A DNA stretch of 64,000 nt from Actinopolymorpha singaporensis (GTDB lineage: Bacteria > Actinomycetota > Actinomycetes > Propionibacteriales > Actinopolymorphaceae): the NCBI RefSeq assembly GCF_900104745.1, contig NZ_LT629732.1, positions 2,963,981-3,027,980 on the forward strand, written 5' to 3'. This document shows, piece after piece, positions 1 through 9,192 of the stretch; positions within the stretch are counted from its first letter, which is position 1, and each line of letters starts with the position of its first letter. A model generated the notes under the pieces. The model had not been told where the DNA came from. It made no database searches and saw only the letters and a program-made list of their open reading frames with translations. The translations under genes were made by a program, and so were the position numbers.

Positions 1-265
1 TCAGGTCTACGTGCTCTCGAAGGAGGAGGGTGGCCGTCACAAGCCCTTCTTCAACAACTACCGCCCGCAGTTCTACTTCCGGACCACGGACGTCACGGGT
101 GTCGTCCACCTTCCGGAGGGGACCGAGATGGTCATGCCGGGCGACAACACCGAGATGCGGGTCGAGCTGATCCAGCCCATCGCGATGGAGGAGCAGCTGC
201 GCTTCGCCATCCGTGAGGGTGGCCGCACCGTTGGTGCGGGTCAGGTCACCAAGATCATCAAGTAA
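1..265 (+). CDS. tuf: Elongation factor Tu, C-terminal fragment (5' end outside window)
   Basis: The frame is already open at base 2 and ends with TAA at 263-265. The visible 88 residues are domain 3 of EF-Tu, the GTPase that carries aminoacyl-tRNA to the ribosomal A site. Family landmarks are [35 protein letters not shown] and the final VGAGQVTKI. The GTP-binding domain lies upstream of the window, so completeness cannot be judged. A strong hairpin starts 12 bases after the stop, so tuf probably ends its transcript here, separate from the S10 genes. The usual actinobacterial order (rpsL-rpsG-fusA-tuf-rpsJ) explains the neighbours. Confidence 0.97.
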   Translation, partial: QVYVLSKEEGGRHKPFFNNYRPQFYFRTTDVTGVVHLPEGTEMVMPGDNTEMRVELIQPIAMEEQLRFAIREGGRTVGAGQVTKIIK

Positions 266-277
266 CACCACCAGCAT

Positions 278-311
278 GCGGGGTGGACCGCTCCCCAGCG
301 GCCCACCCCGC
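278..311 (+). terminator. Hairpin terminator after tuf
   Basis: A 9-bp perfect outer stem (278-286 with 303-311) continues, past one mismatch, into a 5-bp inner stem CCGCT/AGCGG with a CCCC loop. It is GC-rich and only weakly followed by T, as is common for terminators in high-GC genomes. It separates tuf from the S10 leader. Confidence 0.7.
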
Positions 312-328
312 TTGCTGTGAGGCCCCGA

Positions 329-359
329 TTGGTCAACAAACCGGGGACTCTGGCATACT
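329..359 (+). promoter_or_regulatory. Candidate promoter for the S10 ribosomal operon
   Basis: The -10-like CATACT at 354-359 is preceded by TGG (an extended -10 pattern). A -35-like TTGGTC lies at 329-334, with a spacer of 19 bases. It is the best match between the tuf terminator and rpsJ. The spacer is slightly long, so confidence is moderate. Confidence 0.42.
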
Positions 360-753
360 GCTGCAGTTGCCTACGGCTGGCCGCCGTGGCGTGTTCTGGC
401 GGGAGTTCTCTCCCCGGACACTGCCGACACGGAGGTCTCGCCCCTCGAGGGTGCGCCTGGCGCCTCGATCGCAGCCCGATCGAGGTGACGTGGAAGTCGC
501 AGAGCAATGTTCGCGCTCGGCAGGCCGGGCCTTCGAGATTCCCCAGCGGGTCGCCTTCATGGGATCCATGCGGGCAAGGTGTGCGACACACCCGACCGCG
601 GGGGTCGGAGGACCGACAGTCGGCGCGGGCCGCGGGGCTCCACCCGGGAGCCTGGCGGTGCAGCATCGGGCCGCGGCCAACCGGAGCGAAGCCGGAAAGG
701 CATCTCGGGGGCGAATCGGCTCCCGGCGTACGAGAGAAGGACGCGAAACAGCC

Positions 754-1062
754 ATGGCGGGACAGAAGATCCGCATCAGGCTCAAGGCCTACGACCACCA
801 GGTCATCGACACTTCGGCGCGCAAGATCGTCGACACGGTGACCAGGACTGGCGCGAAGATCGCCGGCCCGGTGCCGCTGCCCACCGAGAAGAACGTCTTC
901 TGCGTCATCCGCTCGCCGCACAAGCACAAGGACAGTCGCGAGCACTTCGAGATGCGGACGCACAAGCGGCTCATCGACATCATCGACCCCACGCCGAAGA
1001 CGGTCGACTCGCTGATGCGACTCGACCTTCCTGCCGGCGTCGACATCGAGATCAAGCTCTGA
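754..1062 (+). CDS. rpsJ: 30S ribosomal protein S10
   Basis: The 102 codons match the usual S10 length (about 102). S10 sits in the head of the 30S subunit and also works in NusB-NusE antitermination. The start [15 protein letters not shown] and the motifs [14 protein letters not shown] and [22 protein letters not shown] are typical. ATG at 754 is chosen because an upstream in-frame extension has no family similarity and a purine-rich AGAGAAGG precedes the start. It is the first gene of a tightly packed run in which most neighbours overlap by 1-4 bases or sit a few bases apart. rplC starts 11 bases after its stop. Confidence 0.97.
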   Translation: MAGQKIRIRLKAYDHQVIDTSARKIVDTVTRTGAKIAGPVPLPTEKNVFCVIRSPHKHKDSREHFEMRTHKRLIDIIDPTPKTVDSLMRLDLPAGVDIEIKL

Positions 1063-1073
1063 GGGACGCACCT

Positions 1074-1754
1074 ATGAGCAGCGTGAACAGTGTGAGCCAA
1101 GGCGCGGCCCGAGAGGTACGCGGCCTGTTGGGCGAGAAGGTCGGCATGACGCAGGTCTGGGACGACCAGAACCGCCTCGTGCCGGTGACCGTGGTCAAGG
1201 CCGGTCCGTGTGTCGTCACCCAGGTGCGCACGCCGGACCGGGATGGCTACGCGGCAGTCCAGATCGCGTACGGCGCGATCGACCCCCGCAAGGTCAACAA
1301 GCCCGAGCAGGGCCACTTCGCCAAGGCCGGCGTGACGCCGCGCCGGCACGTGGTCGAACTCCGTACGGCGAACGCCGCCTCCTTCGACACCGGCCAGGAG
1401 ATCACGGCCGAGGTGTTCGAGGCGGGCGAGGACGTCGACGTGACCGCCACCAGCAAGGGCAAGGGCTTCGCCGGCGTCATGAAGCGGCACGGCTTCCACG
1501 GCCTGCGGGCGAGCCACGGTGTGGAGCGCAAGCACCGCTCCCCGGGCTCGATCGGCGCCTGCGCGACTCCCGGTCGCGTGTTCAAGGGCGTCCGGATGGC
1601 CGGCCGGATGGGCGGCGACCGGGTGACCACCCAGAACGTCACCGTCCACGCGGTGGATGCCGAGAAGGGTCTGGTGCTCCTCAAGGGCGCCGTCCCCGGC
1701 CCCCGCGGTGGTCTGGTGCTCATCCGCAACGCGGCGAAGGGAGCGGCCAAGTGA
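1074..1754 (+). CDS. rplC: 50S ribosomal protein L3
   Basis: The 226-residue L3 is an early-assembly protein of the large subunit whose loop approaches the peptidyl-transferase centre. It shows [18 protein letters not shown] near the N-terminus and the conserved [14 protein letters not shown] and [15 protein letters not shown] segments. About 15 residues precede the usual MTQ core, a short N-terminal extension. ATG 1074 follows GAGGGA by seven bases, a good ribosome-binding site. Its stop overlaps the GTG of rplD by four bases (GTGA), implying translational coupling. Confidence 0.97.
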   Translation: MSSVNSVSQGAAREVRGLLGEKVGMTQVWDDQNRLVPVTVVKAGPCVVTQVRTPDRDGYAAVQIAYGAIDPRKVNKPEQGHFAKAGVTPRRHVVELRTANAASFDTGQEITAEVFEAGEDVDVTATSKGKGFAGVMKRHGFHGLRASHGVERKHRSPGSIGACATPGRVFKGVRMAGRMGGDRVTTQNVTVHAVDAEKGLVLLKGAVPGPRGGLVLIRNAAKGAAK

Positions 1755-2416
1755 CGGCGACGAGCATTGATGTCGTCGACCACACCGGCGGCAAGACCGG
1801 TTCGGTCTACCTGCCGGCGGAGATCTTCGACGTCCAGGTCAACGTGCCGCTGATCCACCAGGTGGTGGTGGCTCAGCAGGCGGCGGCCCGCCAGGGCACG
1901 CACGCCGCGAAGGGACGCTCGCAGGTGTCCGGTGGTGGCGCGAAGCCGTACCGCCAGAAGGGCACCGGCCGGGCCCGGCAGGGCTCGCGGCGCGCGCCGC
2001 AGTTCGCCGGCGGTGGTGTGGTCCACGGCCCGCAGCCGCGGTCGTACGACCAGCGCACGCCCAAGAAGATGAAGGCCGCCGCCCTGCGTGGTGCGCTGTC
2101 CGACCGGGCCCGTCACGGCCGTGTGCACGTGGTGAGCTCGCTGGTCGAGGGTGACACCCCGTCCACGAAGGCAGCGGTCGCGGCACTGGCGAAGATCACG
2201 ACCGGAGCACAGCTCCTGGTCGTGGTCGACCGTGAGGACGCGCTCACCTGGCACAGCCTGCGCAACGTGCCGAGCGTGCACCTGATCGTGCCGGACCAGC
2301 TCAACACCTACGACGTGCTCACGTCGGACGAGGTGGTCTTCACCAGCGCGGCGTACGCCACCTTCACCGGCGCGAACGCGACAGACACCACGACTGAGGC
2401 AGGGGAGGACGCGTGA
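1751..2416 (+). CDS. rplD: 50S ribosomal protein L4
   Basis: The 221-residue L4 lines the exit tunnel, and in proteobacteria it also represses the S10 operon. The conserved basic loop [20 protein letters not shown] lies at about residues 60-80, and [15 protein letters not shown] follows. The GTG start at 1751 overlaps the rplC stop as GTGA and fits the family N-terminus. The C-terminus carries a short Thr/Ala/Glu-rich tail. It ends in another GTGA overlap with rplW. Whether L4 autoregulates this operon cannot be read from the sequence. Confidence 0.97.
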   Translation: MTATSIDVVDHTGGKTGSVYLPAEIFDVQVNVPLIHQVVVAQQAAARQGTHAAKGRSQVSGGGAKPYRQKGTGRARQGSRRAPQFAGGGVVHGPQPRSYDQRTPKKMKAAALRGALSDRARHGRVHVVSSLVEGDTPSTKAAVAALAKITTGAQLLVVVDREDALTWHSLRNVPSVHLIVPDQLNTYDVLTSDEVVFTSAAYATFTGANATDTTTEAGEDA

Positions 2417-2718
2417 GCAACCTGCACAAGGACCACCGCGACGTGCTCGTCGCGCCGGTGATCAGTGAGAAGAGCTACGGCCTCCTCGACCAGAACAAGT
2501 ACACGTTCCTGGTGAGCCCGAGCGCCAACAAGACCGAGATCAAGATCGCGGTCGAGAAGGTGTTCGACGTGAAGGTGACCGAAGTCAACACGCTCAACCG
2601 GCACGGCAAGCGCCGCCGTACCCGCTACGGCTGGGGTCAGCGGGCGAGCACCAAGCGAGCGATTGTCACCGTGGCCGACGGCCAGCGGATCGACATCTTC
2701 GGCGGACCGGTTTCGTAA
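2413..2718 (+). CDS. rplW: 50S ribosomal protein L23
   Basis: The 101-residue L23 lies at the tunnel exit and docks trigger factor and SRP. Typical motifs are [19 protein letters not shown] near the N-terminus, the [17 protein letters not shown] helix-strand and the basic [13 protein letters not shown] loop. The GTG start overlaps the rplD stop by four bases. The length is normal for bacteria. rplB follows after 15 bases with an AGGCGAGGA ribosome-binding region. Confidence 0.97.
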   Translation: MSNLHKDHRDVLVAPVISEKSYGLLDQNKYTFLVSPSANKTEIKIAVEKVFDVKVTEVNTLNRHGKRRRTRYGWGQRASTKRAIVTVADGQRIDIFGGPVS

Positions 2719-2733
2719 GGCGAGGACTGACGA

Positions 2734-3564
2734 ATGGCTATCCGTAAGTACAAGCCGACGACACCCGGTCGTCGTGGCGCGAGCGTCGCGGACTTCGCGG
2801 AGATCACGCGCACGACGCCCGAGAAGTCGCTGCTGCGCCCCCTTCCGAAGAAGGGCGGCCGCAACAACACCGGCCGGATCACGACCAGGCACCAGGGCGG
2901 CGGTCACAAGCGCGCCTACCGCCTGATCGACTTCCGGCGGTTCGACAAGGACGGCGTGCCGGCGAAGGTCGCGGAGATCGAGTACGACCCCAACCGCACC
3001 GCCCGGATCGCGCTGCTCCACTACGTGGACGGCGAGAAGCGCTACATCCTGGCTCCGGCCCGGCTCCAGCAGGGGCAGCGGGTCGAGAGCGGGGTCGGCG
3101 CCGACATCAAGCCCGGCAACAACCTTCCGCTGCGCAACATCCCGGTCGGCACCACGGTGCACGCGATCGAGCTGCGGCCCGGCGGGGGAGCCAAGATCGG
3201 TCGCTCCGCCGGTGCCAGCGTCCAGCTGGTGGCGCGCGAGGGTGCGATGGCGTCGCTGCGGATGCCCTCCGGTGAGATCCGGATGGTGGACGTGCGCTGC
3301 CGCGCCACCGTCGGCGAGGTCGGCAACGCCGAGCAGAGCAACATCTCGCTCGGCAAGGCCGGCCGCAACCGCTGGAAGGGCAAGCGGCCGTCGGTGCGCG
3401 GTGTCGTGATGAACCCCGTCGACCACCCGCTCGGTGGTGGCGAGGGCAAGTCCTCCGGTGGCCGGCACCCGGTGTCGCCCTGGGGCAAGCCCGAGGGTCG
3501 CACCCGCCGTAACAAGCCAAGTGACCGTTTGATCGTCCGTCGCCGCAAGAGCGGCAAGCGGTAA
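2734..3564 (+). CDS. rplB: 50S ribosomal protein L2
   Basis: The 276-residue L2 is a primary 23S rRNA binder needed for subunit association and peptidyl-transferase function. It begins [15 protein letters not shown] and contains the [19 protein letters not shown] segment and the near-invariant [18 protein letters not shown] loop, which includes the functional histidine. The C-terminus is basic (RRRKSGKR). The length is as expected. Short 15-base gaps flank it on both sides, consistent with one polycistronic message. Confidence 0.98.
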   Translation: MAIRKYKPTTPGRRGASVADFAEITRTTPEKSLLRPLPKKGGRNNTGRITTRHQGGGHKRAYRLIDFRRFDKDGVPAKVAEIEYDPNRTARIALLHYVDGEKRYILAPARLQQGQRVESGVGADIKPGNNLPLRNIPVGTTVHAIELRPGGGAKIGRSAGASVQLVAREGAMASLRMPSGEIRMVDVRCRATVGEVGNAEQSNISLGKAGRNRWKGKRPSVRGVVMNPVDHPLGGGEGKSSGGRHPVSPWGKPEGRTRRNKPSDRLIVRRRKSGKR

Positions 3565-3579
3565 GAGGGAGCCTGAACG

Positions 3580-3861
3580 ATGCCACGCAGCCTCAAGAAG
3601 GGCCCCTTCGTCGACGACCACCTGATCAAGAAGGTGGACGCCCAGAACGACAAGGGGAGCAAGCAGGTCATCAAGACCTGGTCGCGCCGCTCGATGATCG
3701 TGCCGGCGATGCTGGGCCACACGATCGCCGTTCACGACGGACGCAAGCACGTGCCGGTCTTCGTGACCGAGGCGATGGTCGGGCACAAGCTCGGCGAGTT
3801 CGCCCCGACGCGGACGTTCCGCGGTCACGAGAAGGATGACCGAAGGAGCCGGCGCCGGTGA
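3580..3861 (+). CDS. rpsS: 30S ribosomal protein S19
   Basis: The 93-residue S19 binds 16S rRNA in the head next to S13 and contacts the A-site tRNA region. [15 protein letters not shown] at the start and the [29 protein letters not shown] core are diagnostic. The C-terminal [17 protein letters not shown] has the usual form. AGGGAGCC lies upstream as the binding site. The last four bases overlap the GTG start assigned to rplV. Confidence 0.97.
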   Translation: MPRSLKKGPFVDDHLIKKVDAQNDKGSKQVIKTWSRRSMIVPAMLGHTIAVHDGRKHVPVFVTEAMVGHKLGEFAPTRTFRGHEKDDRRSRRR

Positions 3862-4274
3862 CCGCCACAGTCAGGAGTGACGCCATGGAAGCGGCCGTGG
3901 AGGCCAGGGCCGTCGCGCGATTCGTCCGCATCACGCCGAGGAAGGCCCGCCGGGTCGTGGAACTCATCCGCGGCCACCGGGCCGAGGACGCGGTCAACCT
4001 GCTGCGCTTCGCGCCGCAGGCAGCCAGCGAGCCGGTACTGAAGGTGCTGGAAAGCGCGATGGCGAACGCCGAGCACAACCTGCAGCTGGGCCGCGGCACT
4101 CTGCGGGTCGCTCGCGCATACGTCGACGAGGGCCCGACGATGAAGCGCTGGCGTGCCCGCGCTCAGGGTCGGCCCGGCCCGCTGGAGAAGCGGACCTGTC
4201 ACATCACCGTGGTCGTGGAGCCGTCGGCAGACCAGCCGGCCGCCGGCCAGCAGAGGAACAGGAGGACCCGCTAG
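3858..4274 (+). CDS. rplV: 50S ribosomal protein L22
   Basis: The 138-residue L22 has a beta-hairpin that lines the exit tunnel beside L4. The family core starts [20 protein letters not shown] and ends [10 protein letters not shown]. Two starts are possible. GTG 3858 overlaps the rpsS stop and has AAGGAG nine bases upstream. ATG 3885 has its own AGGAG site seven bases upstream and gives 129 residues. I chose GTG because the coupling geometry matches its neighbours. The short basic tail after the core (QQRNRRTR) varies between species. Confidence 0.95.
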   Translation: MTATVRSDAMEAAVEARAVARFVRITPRKARRVVELIRGHRAEDAVNLLRFAPQAASEPVLKVLESAMANAEHNLQLGRGTLRVARAYVDEGPTMKRWRARAQGRPGPLEKRTCHITVVVEPSADQPAAGQQRNRRTR

Positions 4275-5125
4275 TGGGACAGAAGGTCAACCCGCACGGG
4301 TACCGCCTCGGAGTCACCACCGACCACAAGAGCCGGTGGTACGCCGACAAGCTCTACAAGTCCTACATCGCCGAGGACGTGGCGATCCGGCGCCTGCTCA
4401 CCAAGGGCATGGACCGGGCCGGCATCTCCAAGGTCGAGATCGAGCGCACCCGTGACCGGGTTCGGGTCGACATCTACACCGCCCGTCCGGGCATCGTGAT
4501 CGGCCGGCGTGGTGTCGAGGCCGACCGCATCCGCGGCGAGCTGGAGAAGCTCACCGGCAAGCAGGTGCAGATGAACGTCCTCGAGGTGAAGAACCCCGAG
4601 GTCGACGCGCAGCTGGTCGCCCAGGGCGTGGCCGAGCAGCTGGCCAGCCGGGTGGCGTTCCGCCGGGCCATGCGCAAGGCGCTGCAGAGCGCGAACAAGG
4701 CCGGCGCGCTGGGGATCAAGGTCCAGTGCTCGGGTCGCCTCGGTGGCGCCGAGATGTCGCGGTCTGAGTTCTACCGCGAGGGCCGGGTTCCGCTGCACAC
4801 ACTGCGCGCCGACATTGACTACGGCTTCTACGAGGCCCGTACGACGTTCGGCCGGATCGGCGTGAAGGTCTGGATCTACAAGGGCGAGGTTCCGGTGTCC
4901 CGGGCCGAGCGTGAGCAGAAGCAGATGGAGGCCCGCAACGCGGCCCAGCGTCGCCCCGGCGGCGAGCGCCCGCCGCGTGGCGGCCGGCGCGGTGGTGGCG
5001 AGCGGCGCGGTGAGCGGCGCGACAGCGGGCGGCAGCAGCAGCCCGCCGCGGCGAGCACCGAGGCGAGCGCCCCCGAGTCCGCCGGCGCGGCCTCCGGTAC
5101 GACAAGCACCGGACAGGAGGGCTGA
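4274..5125 (+). CDS. rpsC: 30S ribosomal protein S3 with extended C-terminus
   Basis: The 283-residue S3 forms part of the mRNA entry site and helicase. Residues 1-215 are standard: [13 protein letters not shown] start, a KH domain with [12 protein letters not shown], and [20 protein letters not shown]. From about residue 225 a long tail rich in Arg, Gly, Gln and Ala follows ([13 protein letters not shown]...), so the protein is clearly longer than the E. coli form (233). The GTG start shares one base with the rplV stop. rplP begins two bases after its stop. Confidence 0.97.
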   Translation: MGQKVNPHGYRLGVTTDHKSRWYADKLYKSYIAEDVAIRRLLTKGMDRAGISKVEIERTRDRVRVDIYTARPGIVIGRRGVEADRIRGELEKLTGKQVQMNVLEVKNPEVDAQLVAQGVAEQLASRVAFRRAMRKALQSANKAGALGIKVQCSGRLGGAEMSRSEFYREGRVPLHTLRADIDYGFYEARTTFGRIGVKVWIYKGEVPVSRAEREQKQMEARNAAQRRPGGERPPRGGRRGGGERRGERRDSGRQQQPAAASTEASAPESAGAASGTTSTGQEG

Positions 5126-5127
5126 CG

Positions 5128-5547
5128 ATGCTCATCCCGCGGAAGGTCAAGCACCGCAAGCAGCACACCCCGAAGCGGCGCGGCATGGCCAAGGGCGGCA
5201 CGTCGGTGGCGTTCGGTGAGTACGGCATCCAGGCCCTGGAGAGCCACTTCGTCACCAACCGGCAGATCGAGGCGGCTCGTATCGCCATGACCCGGCACAT
5301 CAAGCGTGGCGGCAAGGTGTGGATCAACATCTTCCCCGACCGCCCGCTGACCAAGAAGCCGGCCGAGACCCGGATGGGTTCCGGTAAGGGTTCGCCGGAG
5401 TGGTGGATCGCCAACATCAAGCCGGGCCGGGTGATGTTCGAGCTGGCCTACCCCAACGAGCAGGTCGCTCGTGAGGCACTGCAGCGGGCGATTCACAAGC
5501 TGCCCATGAAGTGCCGCATCGTGAAGCGTGAGGCAGGTGAAGGCTGA
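5128..5547 (+). CDS. rplP: 50S ribosomal protein L16
   Basis: The 139-residue L16 organises the A-site region of the large subunit. It begins [19 protein letters not shown] and includes [17 protein letters not shown], the [24 protein letters not shown] family block (partly quoted) and [21 protein letters not shown]. The length is typical. The preceding gap to rpsC is two bases, and the stop shares a base with the ATG of rpmC (TGATG), so the two are probably translated together. Confidence 0.97.
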   Translation: MLIPRKVKHRKQHTPKRRGMAKGGTSVAFGEYGIQALESHFVTNRQIEAARIAMTRHIKRGGKVWINIFPDRPLTKKPAETRMGSGKGSPEWWIANIKPGRVMFELAYPNEQVAREALQRAIHKLPMKCRIVKREAGEG

Positions 5548-5795
5548 TGGCCACGACATCGAAGGCCACTGAGCTGCGCAACCTCGGCGCGGACGAGTTG
5601 GCGGACAAGCTTCGCGAGGCGAAGGAAGAGCTGTTCAACCTCCGCTTCCAGGGTGCGACCGGCCAGCTGGAAAGCCACGGCCGGCTGCGCACCGTGCGGC
5701 GGGAGATCGCGCGGATCTACACGGTGATGCGGGAGCGCGAGCTCGGCATCACCGCCGCGGTCGAGTCCGATTCGACGGCGGAGGGAGCCGCATGA
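5547..5795 (+). CDS. rpmC: 50S ribosomal protein L29
   Basis: The 82-residue L29 sits next to L23 at the tunnel exit. The two-helix family pattern is visible: [20 protein letters not shown], then [22 protein letters not shown] and [17 protein letters not shown]. The last 16 residues are an acidic, Ala/Ser-rich tail beyond the usual end. The start codon overlaps the rplP stop, and the end overlaps rpsQ as ATGA. Confidence 0.96.
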   Translation: MATTSKATELRNLGADELADKLREAKEELFNLRFQGATGQLESHGRLRTVRREIARIYTVMRERELGITAAVESDSTAEGAA

Positions 5796-6109
5796 GCACG
5801 AACGAAGAGGTGGGATCGGTGTCCGCCGCGCAGACGGGTGCTACCACGACCGAGCAGAAGCGTGGCTTCCGCAAGACCCGTGAGGGCCTGGTCGTCAGCG
5901 ACAAGATGGACAAGACCGTTGTGGTCGAGGTCGAGGACCGCGTCAAGCACGCCCTGTACGGCAAGGTCATGCGCCGGACCAACCGGCTCAAGGCCCACGA
6001 CGAGGCGAACGCGTGCGGCGTCGGCGACCGGGTGCTCCTGATGGAGACCAGGCCGCTGTCGGCGACGAAGCGCTGGCGGATCGTCGAGATTCTCGAGAAG
6101 GCCAAGTAA
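5792..6109 (+). CDS. rpsQ: 30S ribosomal protein S17
   Basis: The 105-residue S17 binds 16S rRNA helix 11. The OB-fold core is [20 protein letters not shown]...[21 protein letters not shown] (interrupted here), ending with the usual [21 protein letters not shown]. About 28 residues rich in Ser, Thr, Ala and Glu precede the core, an N-terminal extension. ATG 5792 overlaps the rpmC stop by four bases. After its stop, 112 bases separate it from rplN, the widest gap so far and the likely S10/spc boundary. Confidence 0.96.
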   Translation: MSTNEEVGSVSAAQTGATTTEQKRGFRKTREGLVVSDKMDKTVVVEVEDRVKHALYGKVMRRTNRLKAHDEANACGVGDRVLLMETRPLSATKRWRIVEILEKAK

Positions 6110-6221
6110 GGATTTCGAGCGGCATCATGCCCGCGAAGACCAGAGCCGATCGGCCATGCCGGTCGACGAAGAAGTTGGACAGCCGGCGGGGCCGGTTGGG
6201 TCGTCCGACAGGGAGACTGTG

Positions 6222-6590
6222 GTGATTCAGCAGGAGTCGCGACTGAAGGTCGCCGACAACACGGGAGCCAAGGAAATCTTGTGCATCCGGGTCCTCGGCG
6301 GCTCCGGTCGGCGGTACGCCGGGATCGGCGACGTGATCGTCGCCACCGTGAAGGACGCCATCCCCGGTGGCAACGTCAAGAAGGGCGAGGTCGTCAAGGC
6401 CGTCGTCGTACGCACCGTGAAGGAGCGTCGGCGTCCGGACGGGTCCTACATCCGCTTCGACGAGAACGCCGCGGTTCTGCTGAGGAACGACGGCGAACCC
6501 CGGGGGACTCGTATCTTCGGGCCGGTCGGGCGTGAACTTCGCGAGAAGCGCTACATGCGGATCATCTCGCTCGCTCCGGAGGTGCTCTAG
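6222..6590 (+). CDS. rplN: 50S ribosomal protein L14
   Basis: The 122-residue L14 lies at the subunit interface. [20 protein letters not shown] and [20 protein letters not shown] are signatures, and the protein ends ISLAPEVL as usual. GTG 6222 is chosen over an upstream in-frame ATG (6156) because the family starts MIQ and GGGAG lies six bases upstream. It is the first gene after the 112-base gap that follows rpsQ. I see no convincing promoter in that gap, so read-through from S10 remains likely. Confidence 0.97.
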   Translation: MIQQESRLKVADNTGAKEILCIRVLGGSGRRYAGIGDVIVATVKDAIPGGNVKKGEVVKAVVVRTVKERRRPDGSYIRFDENAAVLLRNDGEPRGTRIFGPVGRELREKRYMRIISLAPEVL

Positions 6591-6593
6591 ACA

Positions 6594-6968
6594 ATGGCGA
6601 ATTCGCTGCACATCAAGAAGGGCGACCTCGTACGGGTCACCGTCGGCCGCGACCGTGGGGTCGAGGGCAAGGTGATCGAGGTGGATCCGGCCAAGGGCAG
6701 GGTCTTCGTCGAGGGCGCCAACCGCGTGAAGCGGCACACCAAGGTGGTCCAGGGCGGCGGCCGTCAGGGCACGACCGGCGGGATCGTGACGCAGGAGGCC
6801 TCCATCCCGGTCTCGAACGTCACCCTCCTGGTCGAGGTCGACGGCAAGAAGGTGCCGACCCGGGTCGGCTACGAGCGGCGTGAGGTGGAGAAGACCCGCG
6901 CCGACGGTTCGACGTACAAGGCCTTCCGCAGCGTGCGTATCGCGCGGAAGACCGGCGAGGAGATCTGA
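6594..6968 (+). CDS. rplX: 50S ribosomal protein L24
   Basis: The 124-residue L24 initiates assembly of the large subunit. The KOW motif is visible at residues 6-30 ([22 protein letters not shown]), followed by [20 protein letters not shown]. The C-terminal half, with [15 protein letters not shown] and the tail around TYKAFRS, is a little longer than the common 105 residues. Three bases separate it from rplN, and its last base is the first base of rplE. Confidence 0.96.
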   Translation: MANSLHIKKGDLVRVTVGRDRGVEGKVIEVDPAKGRVFVEGANRVKRHTKVVQGGGRQGTTGGIVTQEASIPVSNVTLLVEVDGKKVPTRVGYERREVEKTRADGSTYKAFRSVRIARKTGEEI

Positions 6969-7537
6969 TGACGGCTGCGACCGAGGAGCGCGTGCAGCCT
7001 CGCCTCAAGGCGCGCTACCGCAACGAGATTGCCGGCGCCCTGCGCAAGGAGTTCGGCTTCGCCAACCCCATGCAGGTCCCGACGGTGACCAAGGTCATCG
7101 TCAACATGGGTGTGGGTGACGCCGCTCGCGACTCCAAGCTGATCGACGGCGCGGTACGCGACCTGACGAACATCACCGGTCAGAAGCCGGCTGTCACCCG
7201 GGCGCGCAAGTCGATCGCGCAGTTCAAGCTGCGCGAGGGCATGCCGATCGGCACCCATGTGACGCTGCGTGGCGACCGGATGTGGGAGTTCCTGGACCGG
7301 CTGCTCTCCCTGGCGCTTCCGCGCATCCGCGACTTCCGTGGGCTCTCGCCCAGGCAGTTCGACGGCCGCGGCAACTACACGTTCGGCCTCACCGAGCAGG
7401 TGATGTTCCACGAGATCGACCCCGACCAGATCGACCGGTCGCGTGGCATGGACATCACCGTGGTGACGACCGCATCGAACGACGAGGAGGGGCGCGCTCT
7501 CCTCCGGCACCTCGGTTTCCCGTTCAAGGAGTCCTGA
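6968..7537 (+). CDS. rplE: 50S ribosomal protein L5
   Basis: The 189-residue L5 contacts 5S rRNA and the P-site tRNA. Family blocks are [58 protein letters not shown] (split here), and [21 protein letters not shown]. The final [20 protein letters not shown] is also standard. The ATG overlaps the rplX stop by one base, and rpsZ follows one base after the stop. Length and motifs leave little doubt. Confidence 0.97.
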   Translation: MTAATEERVQPRLKARYRNEIAGALRKEFGFANPMQVPTVTKVIVNMGVGDAARDSKLIDGAVRDLTNITGQKPAVTRARKSIAQFKLREGMPIGTHVTLRGDRMWEFLDRLLSLALPRIRDFRGLSPRQFDGRGNYTFGLTEQVMFHEIDPDQIDRSRGMDITVVTTASNDEEGRALLRHLGFPFKES

Positions 7538-7538
7538 C

Positions 7539-7724
7539 GTGGCTAAGACAGCCCTGATCAACAAGGCGAAGGCCAAGCCGAAGTTCGGCGTGCGCGCCTA
7601 CACCCGTTGCCAGCGGTGCGGTCGGCCGCGTGCGGTCTTCCGTAAGTTCGGCCTCTGCCGGATCTGCCTGCGCGAGATGGGACACCGCGGCGAGCTGCCC
7701 GGTGTGACCAAGAGCAGCTGGTAA
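7539..7724 (+). CDS. rpsZ: 30S ribosomal protein S14, zinc-binding type
   Basis: The 61-residue short S14 coordinates zinc with two CxxC pairs, seen in [22 protein letters not shown]. This is the C+ paralogue, normal for the spc operon of actinobacteria. A zinc-free S14 is often encoded elsewhere as a zinc-starvation replacement, but none is in this window. The GTG start lies one base after rplE. The C-terminal [13 protein letters not shown] is conserved. An 81-base gap follows before rpsH. Confidence 0.97.
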   Translation: MAKTALINKAKAKPKFGVRAYTRCQRCGRPRAVFRKFGLCRICLREMGHRGELPGVTKSSW

Positions 7725-7805
7725 GCCGACCACAGGCATCGCCTTCCCAACTAGTCACCTCAGGTCCGGAGCCCCGGAAACCGTGGTGAGAAAGTGGCCA
7801 GACCT

Positions 7806-8213
7806 ATGAGCATGACCGACCCGATCGCAGACATGTTGACCCGTCTGCGGAACGCCAACCGGGCCTATCACGACACGACCTCGATGCCCTACAGCAAGCT
7901 CAAGGCGGGCATCGCCGAGATCCTTCAGCAGGAGGGTTACATCGCCGGCTGGCGGGTCGAGGAGCCGGAGGCCGGCGCGGTGGGCAAGACCCTCGTGCTG
8001 CAGCTGCGCTTCGGTCCCAGCCGGGAGCGCTCCATCGCGGGCATCCGGCGGATCTCCAAGCCGGGCCTGCGGGTCTACGCGAAGTCGACCGGCCTGCCGA
8101 AGGTCCTCGGCGGACTCGGCATCGCGATCATTTCGACGTCGCAGGGGCTGCTGACAGACCGGCAGGCCACCCAGCGTCGCGTGGGCGGCGAAGTCGTCGC
8201 CTACGTGTGGTAA
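7806..8213 (+). CDS. rpsH: 30S ribosomal protein S8
   Basis: The 135-residue S8 binds the central domain of 16S rRNA, and in E. coli it is the spc-operon repressor. [23 protein letters not shown] opens the protein (first 20 typical), and the end GGEVVAYVW is invariant-like. An in-frame GTG at 7794 would add four residues, but its ribosome-binding site is too close (GGTGAG three bases away). ATG 7806 fits both the family and a GAGAAAGTGG site. [20 protein letters not shown] is clear in the C-terminal half. Confidence 0.96.
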   Translation: MSMTDPIADMLTRLRNANRAYHDTTSMPYSKLKAGIAEILQQEGYIAGWRVEEPEAGAVGKTLVLQLRFGPSRERSIAGIRRISKPGLRVYAKSTGLPKVLGGLGIAIISTSQGLLTDRQATQRRVGGEVVAYVW

Positions 8214-8238
8214 CGGGAACGGGAAGGAGGAACACCGC

Positions 8239-8778
8239 ATGTCCCGCATCGGCAAGCTCCCCATCCCGGTGCCCTCGGGCGTCGACGTGTCGATCGATGG
8301 CCAGACGGTAACCGTGAAGGGGCCCAAGGGAACCCTGGCGCACACCGTCTCGGCACCCATCACGGTCGTCCAGGAGGAAGGGCAGCTCGAGGTCAGGCGC
8401 CCTGACGACGACCGCAGGAGCAAGGAGCTCCACGGGCTCAGCCGCACGCTGGTCTCCAACATGATCATCGGTGTGACGCAGGGCTACGAGCGCAAGCTGG
8501 AGATCGTCGGCGTCGGCTACCGCGTCGTGCCGAAGGGCCCGACCCAGTTGGAGCTCTCGCTCGGTTACAGCCACTCCATCACGTTCGACGCCCCCGAAGG
8601 GGTGTCGTTCGCCGTGGAGACGGCCACCAAGTTCTCGGTCTCCGGGATCAACAAGCAGCAGGTCGGTGAGGTCGCCGCCAACATCCGCAAGCTGCGCAAG
8701 CCGGAGCCGTACAAGGGCAAGGGCATTCGTTACGCCGGCGAGCAGATTCGGCGCAAGGTCGGAAAGGCGGGTAAGTAA
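8239..8778 (+). CDS. rplF: 50S ribosomal protein L6
   Basis: The 179-residue L6 lies near the factor-binding site of the 50S subunit. It starts [19 protein letters not shown] and shows the two-domain repeat, with [28 protein letters not shown] and the closing [21 protein letters not shown]. The length is usual. GGAAGGAGGAAC lies just upstream as a strong ribosome-binding site. Only three bases separate it from rplR. Confidence 0.97.
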   Translation: MSRIGKLPIPVPSGVDVSIDGQTVTVKGPKGTLAHTVSAPITVVQEEGQLEVRRPDDDRRSKELHGLSRTLVSNMIIGVTQGYERKLEIVGVGYRVVPKGPTQLELSLGYSHSITFDAPEGVSFAVETATKFSVSGINKQQVGEVAANIRKLRKPEPYKGKGIRYAGEQIRRKVGKAGK

Positions 8779-8781
8779 GCT

Positions 8782-9165
8782 ATGGCCGCCAGTCTCAGCA
8801 GCCACAGGACCGCCAACGCCAAGACGCGCGCGCGACTGCGCCGCCAGATGCGGGTGCGGAAGAAGATCTTCGGCACGCCCGAGCGCCCCCGCCTGGTGGT
8901 CACCCGGTCCGCTCGCCACATGGTGGCGCAGGTCGTGGACGACACCGCGGGCCACACGCTGGCGTCCGCCTCCACGCTGGAGGCCGACCTGCGTGCCTCG
9001 GACGGCGACAAGACCGCGCGGGCCCGTCAGGTCGGTGCTCTGGTCGCCGACCGGGCGAAGTCCGCCGGTGTGACCGCCGTGGTGTTCGACCGCGCCGGCA
9101 ACCGGTACCAGGGGCGCGTCGCCGCGCTCGCGGACGGGGCCCGCGAAGCCGGGCTCGAGTTCTGA
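8782..9165 (+). CDS. rplR: 50S ribosomal protein L18
   Basis: The 127-residue L18 mediates 5S rRNA binding to the 50S subunit. After a short basic N-terminus it shows [20 protein letters not shown], and [20 protein letters not shown] follows. The C-terminal [27 protein letters not shown] ends as in the family (quoted in part). The start ATG lies three bases after the rplF stop. A 27-base gap with AGGAGAAGAGAGG leads to rpsE. Confidence 0.97.
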   Translation: MAASLSSHRTANAKTRARLRRQMRVRKKIFGTPERPRLVVTRSARHMVAQVVDDTAGHTLASASTLEADLRASDGDKTARARQVGALVADRAKSAGVTAVVFDRAGNRYQGRVAALADGAREAGLEF

Positions 9166-9192
9166 CGTTCGACCAGGAGAAGAGAGGTAACC

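Larger units (their letters stand above)
266..753 (+). other. Long untranslated leader/promoter region of the S10 operon
   Basis: These 488 bases contain no convincing gene: open frames in several phases show no recognisable protein. The region holds the tuf terminator (278-311), a candidate promoter (329-359), and a perfect 9-bp hairpin with a 5-base loop at 463-485 (CCTCGATCG / CGATCGAGG). The remainder is GC-rich and structured up to rpsJ. If transcription starts near 366, the 5' leader is almost 390 nt. That length would allow autogenous control by a ribosomal protein, although the sequence alone does not identify which. Confidence 0.6.

Noticed and set aside
241-1071. Long open frames on the minus strand opposite the ribosomal genes (also 2308-3828, 16511-18265, 42006-45452 and others)
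   Set aside because: They mirror real genes on the other strand, have biased composition typical of GC-rich antisense frames (His/Arg/Asp/Val-rich) and no recognisable domains.
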